Assembly: GCF_011075055.1 (NCBI RefSeq)
Contig: NC_058155.1
Coordinates: forward strand, 1,331,501-1,395,500
Reading direction: 5' to 3'
DNA: 64,000 bases
Source of the DNA: Mangifera indica
Taxonomy: Eukaryota; Streptophyta; Magnoliopsida; Sapindales; Anacardiaceae
Position 1 is the first letter of the stretch. Every line of letters begins with the position of its first letter. Shown here piece by piece: positions 11,800 through 24,518 of the stretch. Both the position numbers and the translations under genes were made by a program. The notes under the pieces are model-generated. The model did no database searches and was not told the DNA's origin. It was given only the letters and a program-made list of their open reading frames with translations.

Positions 11800-12570
11800 T
11801 CTCTCAATCATATTCTTTATCTCTATTAACTCTTTAAAATTAGCCATCGACTACCTTTATTCACCCCCAATGATAATATCATTAACGTTGTCATTCTGGT
11901 TTAACCCAGCATCATAAATATTATGCTTGACATATCTCTCTATAAGGGACCCAAAGAATGTCAATTATCATACTAAATGAGGGTTCTTTCTTCATTCCCT
12001 ATTTGATTCTTGATACAATTTCCTCGATATTAGCTTATTTGATTCTTGATACCTTATCTCATCTCTTATCTTCAACAATTTCCTCGAAGCCCACAAACTA
12101 TCACTAGTAGCTTTTATCTCCCATAATTTTTTTTTCTCCTAAGTCAACTAGTTTTGATCAACTCTACCAAAATTGAAGTGTTATTCGGTTGGACAAAGGT
12201 TCCACACATGCCTTGTCATAGTCGTCGTGTTCCAATCCTTGCTCCTCATTAAGTCTAACCCTCATTCCTCCATTGGAACACATATCTCTTCCTAAGCATT
12301 CTATGCTTGTTCTTAGTACACGATATTTTTTATGATAAGGATGTGCTACAAGATGTATTTGAAAGACATGCATTAGAAAGTGACTAAGTCTAGAAAGTTA
12401 ATAAAATGCAAAGAATATGATTGAGAGATACCCTTTGTATGGTCAAATCTTGTCCTTTAGATCAAATCATGTCTCATCATAGACAAGTTAGTGTGCGAGT
12501 GGTCGGATAAATTCCAAAATGATGTTTATCATGGTTGACCATATTTATAGGCTAAATAATTCATCATTGA
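11800..12570. other. no recognisable feature
   Basis: Unique DNA with a short direct repeat (TTTGATTCTTGATAC near 12000 and 12040). No domain or element end was recognised. Confidence 0.4.
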
Positions 12571-12579
12571 TATGAGAAA

Positions 12580-13130
12580 CAAGCACAAGATTGATCCATC
12601 CCTACCACCAAAGCCTCTTTTGTCAGCACTACCACCAAATCCTCTTCTATCTGATCTATCCCTACCACCAAAGCCTCATATGTGACCTCTACTAGTACTC
12701 TTATCACTTTATATATTTGACTATCATAGGTGGCACCAATATTCATGTACATCATCAAACGACTCATGTTTACTCCTCCTCTCACTCAGGGTCTATTATT
12801 TTTAATTACCATAAAGTAAAATCCATGTTATATTAAAATTTATATTTTACTTTTCTTAACAGTCGATGTTAAGTTAAATTGAGCCTTAGAAGCTCCAAAG
12901 TGCTTCCCCAAAAACTAAAACAACCAAGTCGATAAAGTATCCATCTAATGTTGAGTGTTAAGCTTTATTATCAAAACTATTTAGTATCCCTCCAACTTCC
13001 TCCATTTGTTCTATTATCAAAAGTCTTTGTTTGATCTTCTTTTTTAAAGTTCCATTCACTTTTGTTACCCTTGTTAAAATCCTGATTTCCACTAGAATCA
13101 TTAGATCTATAATTTCAGTTGTTTATTTTT
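12580..13130 (-). pseudogene. Arg/Gly-rich protein relic, unknown
   Basis: Read on the minus strand, 13100-12960 gives a polar stretch including GNQDFNKGNKSEWNF and NGGSWRD. Near 12675-12590, in a different frame, three near-copies of a GFGGRD unit occur (RGFGGRDRSDRRGFGG, then KRGFGGRDG). Such tails are found in RNA-binding proteins such as DEAD-box helicases and in some retroelement gag proteins. The 250 bp between the two parts has no readable frame. Family unknown. Confidence 0.25.
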
Positions 13131-13192
13131 TCTCAATTAAAATCGTAATTTCCTCCAAAATTCGATTATGTGATAAGTATTATGGAATTTAA

Positions 13193-14376
13193 ATGCGAAA
13201 CCTCAGGTACGCTCTAGGGGCATCATTGCCCTTCTCACATGTTTCAAATTGAATTCAGGTCAAATTAGGCCAAAATTAAAAAATTGATTATGTGTTTTGG
13301 TTTGACGTACAATCATGCACTTGAGGAATGCATGCCAGTACTTGTTGAATGAATTTACGCTTATACATCTTAAGATGTACAACCATACATTGTTAAGAAA
13401 TAGAAATCCTGAATAAAGAAGAATTCTACAAAGAAAAAGATCGCATATATATATAAGCGTGCCTCTTGATTTGGAAACTCTAATTCTAATGACCTTTAAT
13501 CCAAAGTAAAGGAAGAGCAAGTCTTGGGAGAGAGCACCATGTCGGACAGCCAAAGGCTACTAGCGAAAGGATAAAGAAAAAGGAAGAATAGTTTAACATC
13601 AAACCTTGCCTACTAGAAACCAGGTAAGCAAGATTGATTTTTTCTCCTTTTTGAATTGAGTTTCAGACATTCTTGAATCTATGATAACCTTGAACAAGTT
13701 CATGGATTGTTGATGCTTAGATTAATTATTACATGAATTAGATAGATTAATATTGTGCATGATTATTTATTCAAGAACTGGTAGGAGGATATTAGACACC
13801 CTAATATATGGTTGTTAATGTTGAACTTGATTGCCTAACCTTAGTTCTATGTTTGGATTGCAAAATATGATAATGATTATGGCTAAGAATTATTGGAATC
13901 GATTTCTAAGACATCGTGTATAGTGGGGACTCAAAGAGTCAAAGGTGTACATAGGCTAGAAGAATCAAAGAAAACAAGGGCATACACTTGTGCATTGCAA
14001 TGTGCATGCTTTTACATCCCTTTCATGAACTTTGATTTTATTGGTGGACGAACATGCAATGAAGCATGCTTGATCATGCATGGCATAAAAGGACTTCTCA
14101 ACATCATGTATGCCTATCCATCGAGCAAGGATGTCGTGCATGGTTAGAAAATCATATAGAAAAGTAGGACACGCAGTTTAAAGAAGATTAATAGAATTTG
14201 GAGATTATGCTTATGCCTATGTGAAGGTCACGCCCATATGTCCTCTTTTTATTTTGCATGTACACTTGTGATTCATGAAATGATTGTGCATATCAAGTTC
14301 CAAAGAGGTGCACCTATGCATCATAAAAGGTCACACTCATACCTTAGTTAATTTAAAGGATATACTCCCAAAATAT
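13193..14376 (+). mobile_element. gypsy-type LTR fragment, copy 1
   Basis: Its start (TGCGAAACCTCAGGTACGCT) and later landmarks match, in the same order, the LTR beginning TGTAACACC at 29167. Shared features are the line around AGTCAAAGGTGTACATAGGC, ATGGACATGCAATGAAGCATG-like words, and a series of GCATG/CATACC words to about 14345. Divergence is high. It is cut on the right by another LTR at 14377. Confidence 0.6.
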
Positions 14377-16951
14377 TGTAACACCCACAAGTATATCCAA
14401 AGGTATTTTAGTCTTTTCCTTTGTATTTGTGTGATTTGAAAATGAGTATGATTGACTTTGTAGTTAGGACAGTCTTTCATCACAAGGGTGGATGTCTATT
14501 CATGCCTTAAGAAAGGCAGAATAGTCATTTCATGTTAAATGAGTCAAAATTTGTCTAAGTGTAAAATTGAATGGTCATTCATGATTGAGAGGACATTCGT
14601 TCATCTATTTGTTAAACTTGAATTCGGATAAAGATTAGTTTTCAGGTGACTTTGAGACGTGCTTTAATGAAATAATGGTAGAAAGGATCATTCATGATGT
14701 CTATTTGGAAAAATACAATGAGTCACCAAGTCTGTTAGCTTATTTTTTACTATTTGTGTTTTTAGAACCAATTAGAGAGTTTGAGAGTGTTGAAGGGTGA
14801 CTTGAGAGGCAGAATAAAAGATTAGATCATCGAAATTCCATGGCCAAGCAAAGAATAGCTTGATTGACAAAGGACAAGTAAGTAGTTGGCCTCTGTTTTT
14901 GTTCTGTCTAGCTCGCAAGTGCACGAGTCGTCAAGTAATATAATAATAGATATCGATCTCATAAAGATTGAGAGCTAACTACTAGCTCGTGTTACAACTA
15001 TTATCAGCTAGGGTAACTGAATTTAATGCTAATGGAATATTATGCTAAACCTAATTAATTAAATTGATGTAATGCTATGAATTAAATAACCTATCTAATG
15101 AACCTTCTCATCTATTCGATAAGTCTAAGAGTTAAGATTTCACTATCAATTCCATATAACTAGTAGTGCTTGCAATTTTAAGTAAAAATTATTTTGATGT
15201 GCATTGATAGTTGATTATCTTATCTCACCAAATTCCTCTCTAGAGGTGGATTAAGTATGTAAACATTAAGCGAATACCTACTCTTGTGGTACTCAATTAA
15301 TATAAACACATTAAGCTTTGTGACAATCAATGATTCTACAAAGATTCTAATTTATCTTTAAACTTAGATTTTCCAAGTTTAACAATTGCTTGAACTAGTT
15401 AGGTCTCTATCTTGCGATAACCTACATCAACTTACAAACATGTATGATATTTGGCCATTAACATCATATAAGACTTTAATTCCAAATCATTAAATCAAAA
15501 GTATCATCATAAATTTATTATATAAATAATAAAAGCAATTGCATAGTTATTGGGATCAAAAGAACCCTTTTAATCCCTAGAAAATATATTTAGTCACTCA
15601 TAATAATAACAAGAACACAAATTAAATAACAAGAACAATCCATAATGTATAAAAGAATTAAGATGATGAAATTTAGTTTTTATGTTAAATCTTTGATCTC
15701 CAATGAGTTTTGGGCCACTGGAAGGTTGAAGAAGTGGAAAATAATTAATATTTTGCATGAAATATGTCTTTAAATAGCCTAGAGTTGATAGCTAACGCAT
15801 ATCTTGGAATCCTAGATATACTATGATTCTGCAAGTTCTATCAAATATGCTCATATTAGTTTCTTTGTTTTGACTGTATTAATTTCCTGTTTTAGCTCCT
15901 TATATTAGGAAAGTTCTACTTGATTACACGCAAGCTGCCAAATTTATTCTAGATTTGTTCTAATTCATTTTGATTGCCTCCAAATCTTCACTACATATCC
16001 TAAAATCACAAAAATAAATGTAAAATGAGGAAATATGATGAAATAAACATAAAATCCAATAAAACTAACAAAATCTAATTAAAATGAGGAAATATCATGA
16101 AATAAACTTAAAATTAAATAAAACTAACAATATTCTAACTAAAATGCATCTAAAAAACTAATAACTAGACACTAAATGTGTGTAAATTATGCACAAAACA
16201 AATTCCCCCAAATTTAACTTGCGTGTCCATGAGAAAATTAAGAAAATCATATTAGAACAAAGGGTTGTCACATGAAATAACAAAAACCGGACATCAAAAG
16301 TTATCAAGACAACCAAGTTATGAAAATCATTGAAAATTTTTCCTCAAAAGCTTAAAACACTCAAGCATCCAATCTCAACTTTGGAGGAAACTCAACCGCT
16401 CAAACCAATCAAGAAATACAAGTCATAACCATCATAACTGAGTTTGTTACACTTCAGATAGACATATGGATTGAGATAGAGATAACTTGAGTTGGTAAAG
16501 GAAATTGATTAGATTTGATTGGGAGATTGTAGAATAGATCATTCGTACTTACTAAGTATTTTGTACTCATTTACTTTTTTTGCATTTTATAAGTGACAAG
16601 ATCAAAGGTGACAACGGAGAGGCGATAGATCAATGATGGAGTGGCGTGCAAGTGATGAACTTATAAGTGTAGATAGTCATGATTATAATTTATTATTTAT
16701 TAGAAACTTGATTATTTTATAGTACATTGGTTATGAATTTTGATTATGATATTTATTTTGTTTGGGGATGATTTAAAAGATAATTGTTGCATTTTAAATA
16801 ACATAGACTTTTGAGGTATTATTTAGATAGGTTTTAAATGTATGTATGTTACGATTAGAACTACTGATTTAATTCGGATTTACTAATCATGCATATTAAA
16901 TTTTAGTAGCACTTTATCTCGAAGGATAGAATATTCGAGTGAGGTGTTACA
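14377..16951 (+). mobile_element. long solo LTR (TGTAACACCC...GGTGTTACA), interrupted
   Basis: Starts TGTAACACCC and ends GGTGTTACA, complementary ends typical of plant gypsy LTRs of Tekay/Del type. Near the 3' end it has the usual sequence CTTACTAAGTATTTTGTACTCA followed by a T-rich stretch and AAGTGACAAG. A second LTR element (14905 to about 16440) lies inside. Bases outside the ends (AATAT and TAAAT) agree only partly, so the target duplication is eroded or the borders are slightly off. Confidence 0.6.
14905..16440 (-). mobile_element. gypsy 3' LTR with polypurine tract, minus orientation
   Basis: The LTR spans 14905 (TGTCTAGCTCGC) to 16200 (CACAAAACA). Immediately to the right is AATTCCCCCAAATTTAAC, which on the minus strand is the purine tract GGGGGAATT before the LTR start TGTTTTGTGC. 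So this is the 3' end of a minus-strand element. About 240 bp of interior follow with no readable protein, then the host LTR resumes near 16440 (GAGTTTGTTACA). The 5' LTR is absent. Confidence 0.6.
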
Positions 16952-17159
16952 TAAATTTTTGAACTACCCTGGCAAGTATTAATCTCAATCTCTCTAATAT
17001 TCCTCTAGCAAGAAAATAGTGTATACTATTCAAATCAATTAAAGCATACAAGGAAGAATTAAGAAAGAGTGAGATCGGTCACTACTACGGAATTGGCCTT
17101 TATTTGGCCTTAAGCAATTTATTAGACTCTTGTAGTGGCACCTCCCTTAGTTTGATCAA

Positions 17160-18210
17160 CTAGAGGTAAGGGTTGCAATTTAGTTTCTAGCAAAGTGTTT
17201 AAATTGGCAACAATTGAAGCACACTTTGGTTAGACATTCCCGTTTCTGTTGTTTCTCACATTTTCAACAGGTGGGTGCATCATTTTTCTTCTACTTTGTG
17301 CTACCTTTCAAATTCTTCAAATCTTTTGATTGGAAGGACCAATTGCTCATATCAGAACTCTCAGGTTAGGATTGTTTAGGTTGGATCATAACACCTACTA
17401 TTAGGGCTAGTATTGGGTCTCCTATTATCATTCTCATGAACGTATCAAACCTCAAGGTACGATTTAGAGCCTTGGTGTAATCTCTCGAAGGGTGATCTCC
17501 TATCATCACATATCTTGTGATGGTCAAATTCAAGCTAAGCATGAATTACTCCATTTGCCCCTAAGTCAAACTTACCAATCTTAGAACACATGGAGCCAGA
17601 GAATTAATCTGAATGGTATAGTCCCTTACTGATATTAACCTTTGCAAGAGATGAAGAAAATCCTAAGCTCTTGCAAAGGTCATGCCAACAACCTTATATT
17701 CAATATCGAACATCTCACAAAATTTTATCCAAGTCAAATCAAAGACATCTTTCAACTCTATGGTTATCCTCCACTAAACTCCAGTGTCCAATCGAAACAG
17801 GTAAGTGACATATCTAATCTTCTCAATGTCCATCATTGTGAATAAGGACATGACATTCTTTATAACCTCCATCCACTCCTTTACTATTGTAGGATCATTT
17901 ATATTAGAGAACTTTTGTGGTTGGTATGGTTCCAACAATTCATAAATGGGATGCAATTGTATCTCTCCTGCAACTAGTGCCTTTCCTCTCAACTTGGATG
18001 GTCCCTTAGTCTCACAATGTCTTAGTGGTGCCTAAACTAAATCGCTATTGTTGTCATCTCTAGGAACATCTTGTCACTCCTTCAACATATCTCAAACAAT
18101 GCTTTGGATGTCTTTAACACTCTGTGTGGGGGTTGTCCCTGAATTTTGTGTTGTTAATGGGTTATCCTCAAGAGGATTTCAAGAAACTCTTTGTTCCTTT
18201 GTCATTTTTA
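17160..18210 (-). pseudogene. Ty3/gypsy gag relic
   Basis: Minus-strand reading, N to C: KFSNINDPTIVKEWMEVIK and DIEKIRYVTYLFRLDTGVWW (17950-17760) match the retrotransposon gag N-terminal domain. Next come DVFDLTWIKFCEMF and FARA, then SVRDYTIQINSLAP and HPSRDYTKALNRTLRFD (17640-17440). Near 17250-17200 there is a cysteine-rich stretch with CFNCCQFKHFARN, a decayed CCHC zinc knuckle. Stops and frame changes are frequent. It belongs with the primer site and 5' LTR on its right, and the element is cut at about 16951 on its left. Confidence 0.8.
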
Positions 18211-18368
18211 ATCTGTCATAACCCATAATTTATAAATGTTATGATCAATCTAATTGCAAGAATTTAAAATCTCACTTACAATGACATACTAGTGTGAAAG
18301 TGTGACATGCAGGACTTATTCCTAGTACACATAATCTTATTCTAAATTCTTAGGTTGGTAAAATCTAG

Positions 18369-18380
18369 ACTCTAATACCA
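18369..18380 (-). other. primer-binding site (tRNA-Met type)
   Basis: ACTCTAATACCA is a one-base variant of the complement of TGGTATCAGAGT/C. It sits two bases from the LTR start at 18383, so the element is transcribed on the minus strand. Confidence 0.65.
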
Positions 18381-19715
18381 ATTGTAATGCCCCACCCCGA
18401 AAGTCATATTCTTGAGGGTAAAGTGCTATTAAAATCTTTCATGCATGCGAACTAACAATCTCAATATACCTAGCAACACTACAAGAATTTTTTTTTGATA
18501 AAATATATTTTGTTACCATAAGATTGGTTATTGTTAAATGTTGAATGTTTGTCAATATATTTACGGAACAATGTGATTATTTGGATTGTAATAAGTTGTG
18601 ACATATGATCGTCATTACATGTTGTCATAATAGTATAATAGTGAAAAATATTGTTTGTTAAAATGATTTTGTTAATAGTTTTTTAGTGGGAGATTTTGGA
18701 ACCAAAAAAAAATTTGATAATGTGATAAAATTTTTTTCACAATAAAGTTATAATGATCAATTCATTGATAACAATTGCAAACTTCTCACTATAATAATGT
18801 TAATTATGACAACAATTTCGGTAGTCACAACATGTTAGATATTGACTAAACTATTTAAGCGGAAACATATTGTAACAAGTAATTTGTCATATTAAGTCAT
18901 GGGAACACAATTAAAATGATAAAATTAATGTTGCATAATAAGACATGTTTATATGAAAATGAAGAAAAATTTGACGTCAAAATAAAAATTAGTAATGTAA
19001 CTAAACTTATAGTTAACATATAATTATTATGACCAATAAATTGATGACAGATGTAAACTTGTCACTATAATAATATTTATTGTGACAACAACTTTATGTT
19101 ATACAATATATTAAACAATGGATGAATAATTTAAGTGGAAAAATATTGTGACAAGATGATTCATCATATTAAATTGTGTCAATAAGACATGTTTATCAAA
19201 TTAAGTAATGAAATCAATATTATTACAATAAGACATGTTTATTTTTTGAGAGAAATTTTAGTGCCAAAAAAATGGTGATGTGACAAAATTTTTTGTCACT
19301 ATGATGTTATTGTGACATATTAATTGATAACATTTATAAACTCATTACTATAATAATATTTATTGTGACAAAAACTTAAGGAGTCATGGTTTATTAAACA
19401 ATTACTAAACCATTTAGGTGGAAACATAATGCTACACGATAATTCATTATACTAGCCATGCAAATATAGTTAAAATCATAAAATTAATGTCATTATGATA
19501 AGACATATTAATATGAAAAAAAAGGGAAATTTTGGTGCCAAAATAAAATGTATAACGTAACAAAGCTTATTATCAACGTATGATTATTATAACCAATAAA
19601 TTAATAATAATTGTAAATTTGTCACTATAAAAATATTTATTGCGACAATAACTTTAAGTAGTCATGATATGTTGAATAATAGTTGAACTATTTAAGTGGT
19701 AACATGTTGTGATAA

Positions 19716-20502
19716 AATGTTCAAAATTATTCAAAAGTCTAATCAAACCAATATTCGAAACATAAACCAATTTGAAAATAGGGTAACAATAAAACCAATT
19801 TGGTTAGCAAGTTAAAATATTATGAAAACCAAAATTTTGATTCGGTTTTTGGTTTATTAGAACCTAAAAACTAGTTAATTAAACCAAATCAGACCGATTT
19901 TCAAATTATAAAAATGATAAAAAATTATTTTTATATTAAACATATAATAAATGACAACAATGAAATAAAAAAATGTAAAATGTAAAGTTTGTGGGTTAAA
20001 GGAAAAACATGTTTTTTCTCGACATGACATTAAATGATCCCAATTAATGTCTTGTGGTTTTCTCTATTTGCAAACATATAGGCTGAAACGTGTTTACATT
20101 TCAATTTTTATCTTTTTAAACAATCGTGAAAAGTGTTCATAATGTATCAAAACTATGTTTTTTAATAAAGTTTTAAAACATTGTATTGTAAAAATATCCT
20201 TGATAAAAAATTTAAAACAAAATTTTAATTTATTAAATAATGTAATTTGGTAAAATAATTTAATTTATTAAAAAAATTTAAAACAAATTTAGTGAAATAA
20301 GTTAATTTATTAAATATTTTCAAAACAAATTTTTATACAGGATGAAAATTTTGTTTTGGTTATATAATAAAATTGGTTCAGTTATTAATAAGTTTTTATA
20401 TAGAATCAATTTGGTTTTAGTTCGAAATTTTTTTAGACCAACAATTTGGTTCAGCTCACAAATTCTTTGAATTGATTTGATTATCCCATTTTGAACACCC
20501 CA
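19716..20502. mobile_element. probable non-autonomous hAT element
   Basis: The right end reads CATTTTGAACACCCC and the left end has a matching TGTTCAAAATT. Subterminal regions are full of AACCAATTTGGTT and CGGTTTTTGGTTT-type words, as in many plant hAT elements. No coding. The ends are eroded and the 8-bp duplication was not identified. Confidence 0.5.
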
Positions 20503-20654
20503 AATGGTAATGTGACAAAATTCTTTGCCACCATAAAATTATTGTGATGCATTGACTCATGGCGATTGTAAGCTTATCACTATAAAAATATTTATTTTAA
20601 CAACAATATTAGGTATTAATGCTATGTTTAACCATAGATTAGCCATTTAGTTTT

Positions 20655-20703
20655 GTGAAGCAAGATTGTGTGTGTTAAATATGTGTAACACAGTCTTGCT
20701 TCA
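20655..20703. repeat. inverted repeat (hairpin)
   Basis: TGAAGCAAGATTGTGT and ACACAGTCTTGCTTCA form a 16-bp stem with one mismatch and a loop of about 17 nt, close to the right end of the CACTA element. Confidence 0.8.
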
Positions 20704-21045
20704 TATAAGCAAATGTGTCAATTATTTGTCATAACATAGCAATATTTAAATGACATATATGCATTTTGTCACTATATATGTATTATGACAGAGATTAGAT
20801 TTATTGTGACAAAAATTATTATCACAAAAAACAAAATTTCTTGTAACGCAACTATGTGATATCAACATGCATTGCTCAAATAATCTGAACAAACCAAATG
20901 CCTTTATTACTTAAAATAAAAACAATATCTTATAAGTATTATGAATCTTAAATTAGTAACAGAGTGTACTAAAATAAAGTCAAATAATTAAGTCTTATTA
21001 AAATTATAAATCAAATTCATCAGAGGCAATCTCTAGGCCTAAAAG

Positions 21046-22625
21046 TGTTGGGATTGGTGTCCTTGAACCAATCTTTATGGTAATACAAATTTATTAATAA
21101 ATGTTATATTTGTAACTTTCTATGACTATCTTTGTCTATTATAGCATATTAATATATGTTTAAACAAATGCCCTAAAGATAGTTAAATAGTGATGAGAAG
21201 ATCAATGCATGACACATGATCATGAAAACCCTATGTGTACATTAGGTAATGTTCTTAAAATGTTCGTAACTTTGACATTACTATGACCAAGAGCACAAGT
21301 AATAATGATAGAGTTATCATAATGTTAAACGACCTCATCAAAAGATGATAATAGTTCTCAGGTGTTAAAGTTATTTGTTGACGGTTTGATGCGACACATG
21401 AATGCACAATGTAGAAGTGTTCATTAGACCGACCCACTAAGAGGATTCCATATGAATGGTTGTTTCAATATCCATGAAATATATCCTCTTAGTGAATAGA
21501 AGTACATGTGATCTTTAGACTTGACATCACTAGATTATCTTGTACAAAAATCGATATGATTTGATACTAACCTAACATAGTCTAGTTAATGGACTACCAT
21601 AAAGGTGGTAATTATTATATTGTGATCTATATGAAAGCTATAGTAAATGACTAATTAAATTTGTAGCCATAGTGGGATTGAGGTGATGCTTAACCTGATA
21701 TTATTTGGTTATTGACAAAAGTCAATCTATGTAAATTGAGGAGCCCCAAGGGAGACACTTAACTTATACCTTAACCTCAAAGAGATATTGCATGACGAAA
21801 TGATCGAATTATACAAATAACTGTATCATTAACAAGTTAAAAAGTCACATGTTGACCTTCTACTAATTGGGTGGTCATGATATACTGTTAAAAGCTAATC
21901 TTAATCTGTGTAGGATAAATATCGAGTCAAAAGTTCGACACAAATCTAAACACTATCGACATAGCAAGGAGTTTATAGGTCACATAAAAAAAGAATTAAT
22001 GAACTTTAGTGCCTTGGAAAGGTCTATGGACCAGAAGTATATTTTATTGTATTTTAGGACCTTAGCATTATAATCATAAGTAGTTAGGGTGTATTTAACA
22101 ATTGACAAGATTGAGTTTATCTAATTTGATTAACTCAAATCCAAATCACCTAATTTGAAACACTAATAATAGGATTTTATCCTATCTTTATTAATGTCAA
22201 AATCCTATGATTTTGGCTTGAATGCTAAAAATCATGGGGAATTAATTAAAGAATATATGAGTTGTACACCTCTCGCTTTATTTTACATATGTCGTGAGTT
22301 ATTCCCATCACTCTCACACACAAAACTATCCTCAAGTTCTAGCAAGCCTTGAGAATAGCTAAGTCTTTGTTGTTGTTATTTCGAGTGGATACTAAAGAGC
22401 AGGACTATGTTTGGTTATGAAAGCATGACTTCTAACCATCAAAGAAAGACGAAAGAGCTACCTACGCAGGTATATCTTATAAACACCATATGTGTGTTTT
22501 ATAACATGTTTATGAATTAATTTTTTACGAGGATGATCCAAATTGGGGTTTTGTGATATATTTGTAAGATCAAATTAAAATTTTTAAATTGCTATTTTAT
22601 TGCCCAAGGTCATAAATTCCCTACA
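21046..22625 (+). mobile_element. copia-type solo LTR
   Basis: Starts TGTTGGGATTGG and ends AAATTCCCTACA, with outside bases AAAAG (21041-21045) and AAAAT (22626-22630) as a near-perfect 5-bp duplication. No gag or pol lies inside, so it is best read as a 1,580-bp solo LTR within the gypsy LTR. Open frames inside it are short and unconvincing. Confidence 0.65.
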
Positions 22626-23462
22626 AAAATTTTATCAATTGCATGTCGCACTATCACTAACCAACCATTTTATCATTGTCATCTCTAACTATGTCACCTA
22701 CAAAATGCAAAGGAATGGAGTGAGTGAAAAATAATTAGCAAGTAGGATAACTGATGATGTGCTTGGCATGTCTTGGTGTGAATAAACTTCTTAGAATATG
22801 TGTTAAAGCTTTATAATTCATTTTGGTAAAGTTTAGGCTTAGAAAATGATGTATCTCAGTAATTCTAGACCTCATGAACGACCATGCATCAGTCATACAT
22901 GGTCATCACATGATTGGAATAATGTGTTCATACACCATAAACACTTGTCCATGTAATAGTGCATGCCTATTCATGGCCTATGAAATTCCCCACATAAAGA
23001 TGGATGAACGTGCATATGTGTTATTTGTTATTTATCCTCATTGGAGAGGATGTAATCAATGTCTGTGTATAGTTTAGAATGATGAAAATACCCTTAAGGT
23101 TTAGAGATGACCATGATGGAGAATGATAGTCATGCATCAAAGGATAATGCATGCCCATGCATCATATTAAGCACACATGTTCATCACGTTTCAAAAAAGG
23201 ATGACTTTGCATCTTATTGGGAATAGTCGTGTGTAACGAAAAAATTAATGAGTAAGCAAGTTAAGGCATGAATCTTGAAAAATTTAATGGTATAAGGTGA
23301 ATCTACAATAAGATAAGACTACCTTAAGAGTTTATGTACAAAAGTATAAGTTTCAGACTAAGGTGAATATAGTTATAAGCTCATAAAAGATAGCTAGAGT
23401 TAGCATACATACGTAGTATAATTATACCATAGTTAACAATATGAGTCTTTAGGGTTGTTACG

Positions 23463-23960
23463 AAGGGGCATCTATGAGATATTCCTTACATTGCTTTTAA
23501 TAGGATGTCTGGTTCATAATAGAACCTGATCACCCACAATAGGGTGTGGTGAGTTGTAATAGGCTTGAGTTAGAATTGCAGTCTAATAATGGTGTAAGAA
23601 TTGGATTGTATAGTGGTGTACTCACTTAGCCAAGGTGTCAAATCCTTGTATCAATTTAGTCCAATCAGTAAGACAATTATAACTATAGTTATAGTTACAA
23701 TTCAATTTAAATAAGTAAGCTTTCACATGTGTTGAAGTCAACCATCTGTACTCTAATATATATGAAAATATACAAATTATAATGGATATACCTCATTCTA
23801 CTCTCCTTGTGAAATAACTTCTGGTAACTCATCTTTCTATGAACTAATTTCAATGACCCTTTCACTTACGCTGAGGATCTCAACAATTAACCACAATCAT
23901 TCATCTTGAAAAGAAGGAAAAAGTAATTTTAATATACATAATAATATTAATAACAAATGA
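23463..23960. other. no recognisable feature
   Basis: Unique AT-rich DNA with one small palindrome (AACTATAGTTATAGTT region near 23690). It may belong to the same transposon as the DUF1985 relic that follows. Confidence 0.35.
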
Positions 23961-23964
23961 ATAA

Positions 23965-24470
23965 CAAATTGATTAATGATATTTTATAAAAATTATGTTG
24001 CCTCCACAATCAGGGAAGGTACATGTGAAGAACTCTCAACCGATACTTTCTTATGGCCAGTACCTTATACGAATATTAATAACAAATTGATCAATGACAT
24101 TTTATAAAAAAATAGTAACAACAATAAATTACAAACTCAAGTAAGGGAGGTGATGCAATCGAATGGTTAACCGATACCTTGTCATGACCAGTATCTTGTA
24201 TGAATATATAAAAAAAAATTGATCAATAACATTTTATAATAAATATAGCAACAATAATAAATGATAAACCTTCTGTAAGGGGGGTGATGCAATTGAAGGG
24301 CCAACCAATACCCCCTCATGGCTAATACCTTGTATGAATATTAATAATAAGTTTATCAATGACATTTCATATAAAATATTTTAACAACATTTCATATAAA
24401 ATATAGCAACAATAATTAATTACAAACCTCATGTGAGGGACATGATGGAATCAAAGAGCCAAGGGGTGAG
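23965..24470. repeat. four imperfect tandem copies, about 120-140 bp each
   Basis: The words TTGATCAATGACATTTTATA, AGGGAGGTGATGCAAT and CGATACCTTGTCATG recur in order. Start points are near 23971, 24089, 24211 and 24354, giving spacings of about 118, 122 and 143 bp. No coding. Confidence 0.75.
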
Positions 24471-24518
24471 GCCCTCCCAACACTGTTGTGAGTATCATAC
24501 ATGAAGTTAATATACATG

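Larger units (their letters stand above)
18477..20848. mobile_element. non-autonomous CACTA transposon
   Basis: The left end is CACTACAAGAATTTTT, the CACTA signature. The right end TTTCTTGTAACG is a two-base variant of its complement. Both ends are flanked by CAA (18474-18476 and 20849-20851), the expected 3-bp duplication. The interior has no transposase. It consists of about five diverged copies of a 270-280-bp unit marked by GTCACTATAATAATATTTATTGTGACA, written here as overlapping short words: CACTATAATAATATTTA and TATTGTGACAACAA (near 18780, 19063, 19335, 19605, 20570). A separate AT-rich element interrupts it at 19716-20502. Confidence 0.8.
18383..23462 (-). mobile_element. 5' LTR of the minus-strand gypsy element, split by two insertions
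   Basis: The LTR starts TGTAATGCCCCACCCC at 18383 next to the primer site and appears to end at GGGTTGTTACG (23462). Near 22700-22740 the minus strand has the Tekay/Del-like signature of a CTCACTCC run followed by TTTGCATTTTGTAGGTGAC. Removing the CACTA element and the copia LTR leaves about 1.1 kb, a plausible LTR length. The terminal CA appears mutated to CG. Confidence 0.6.
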
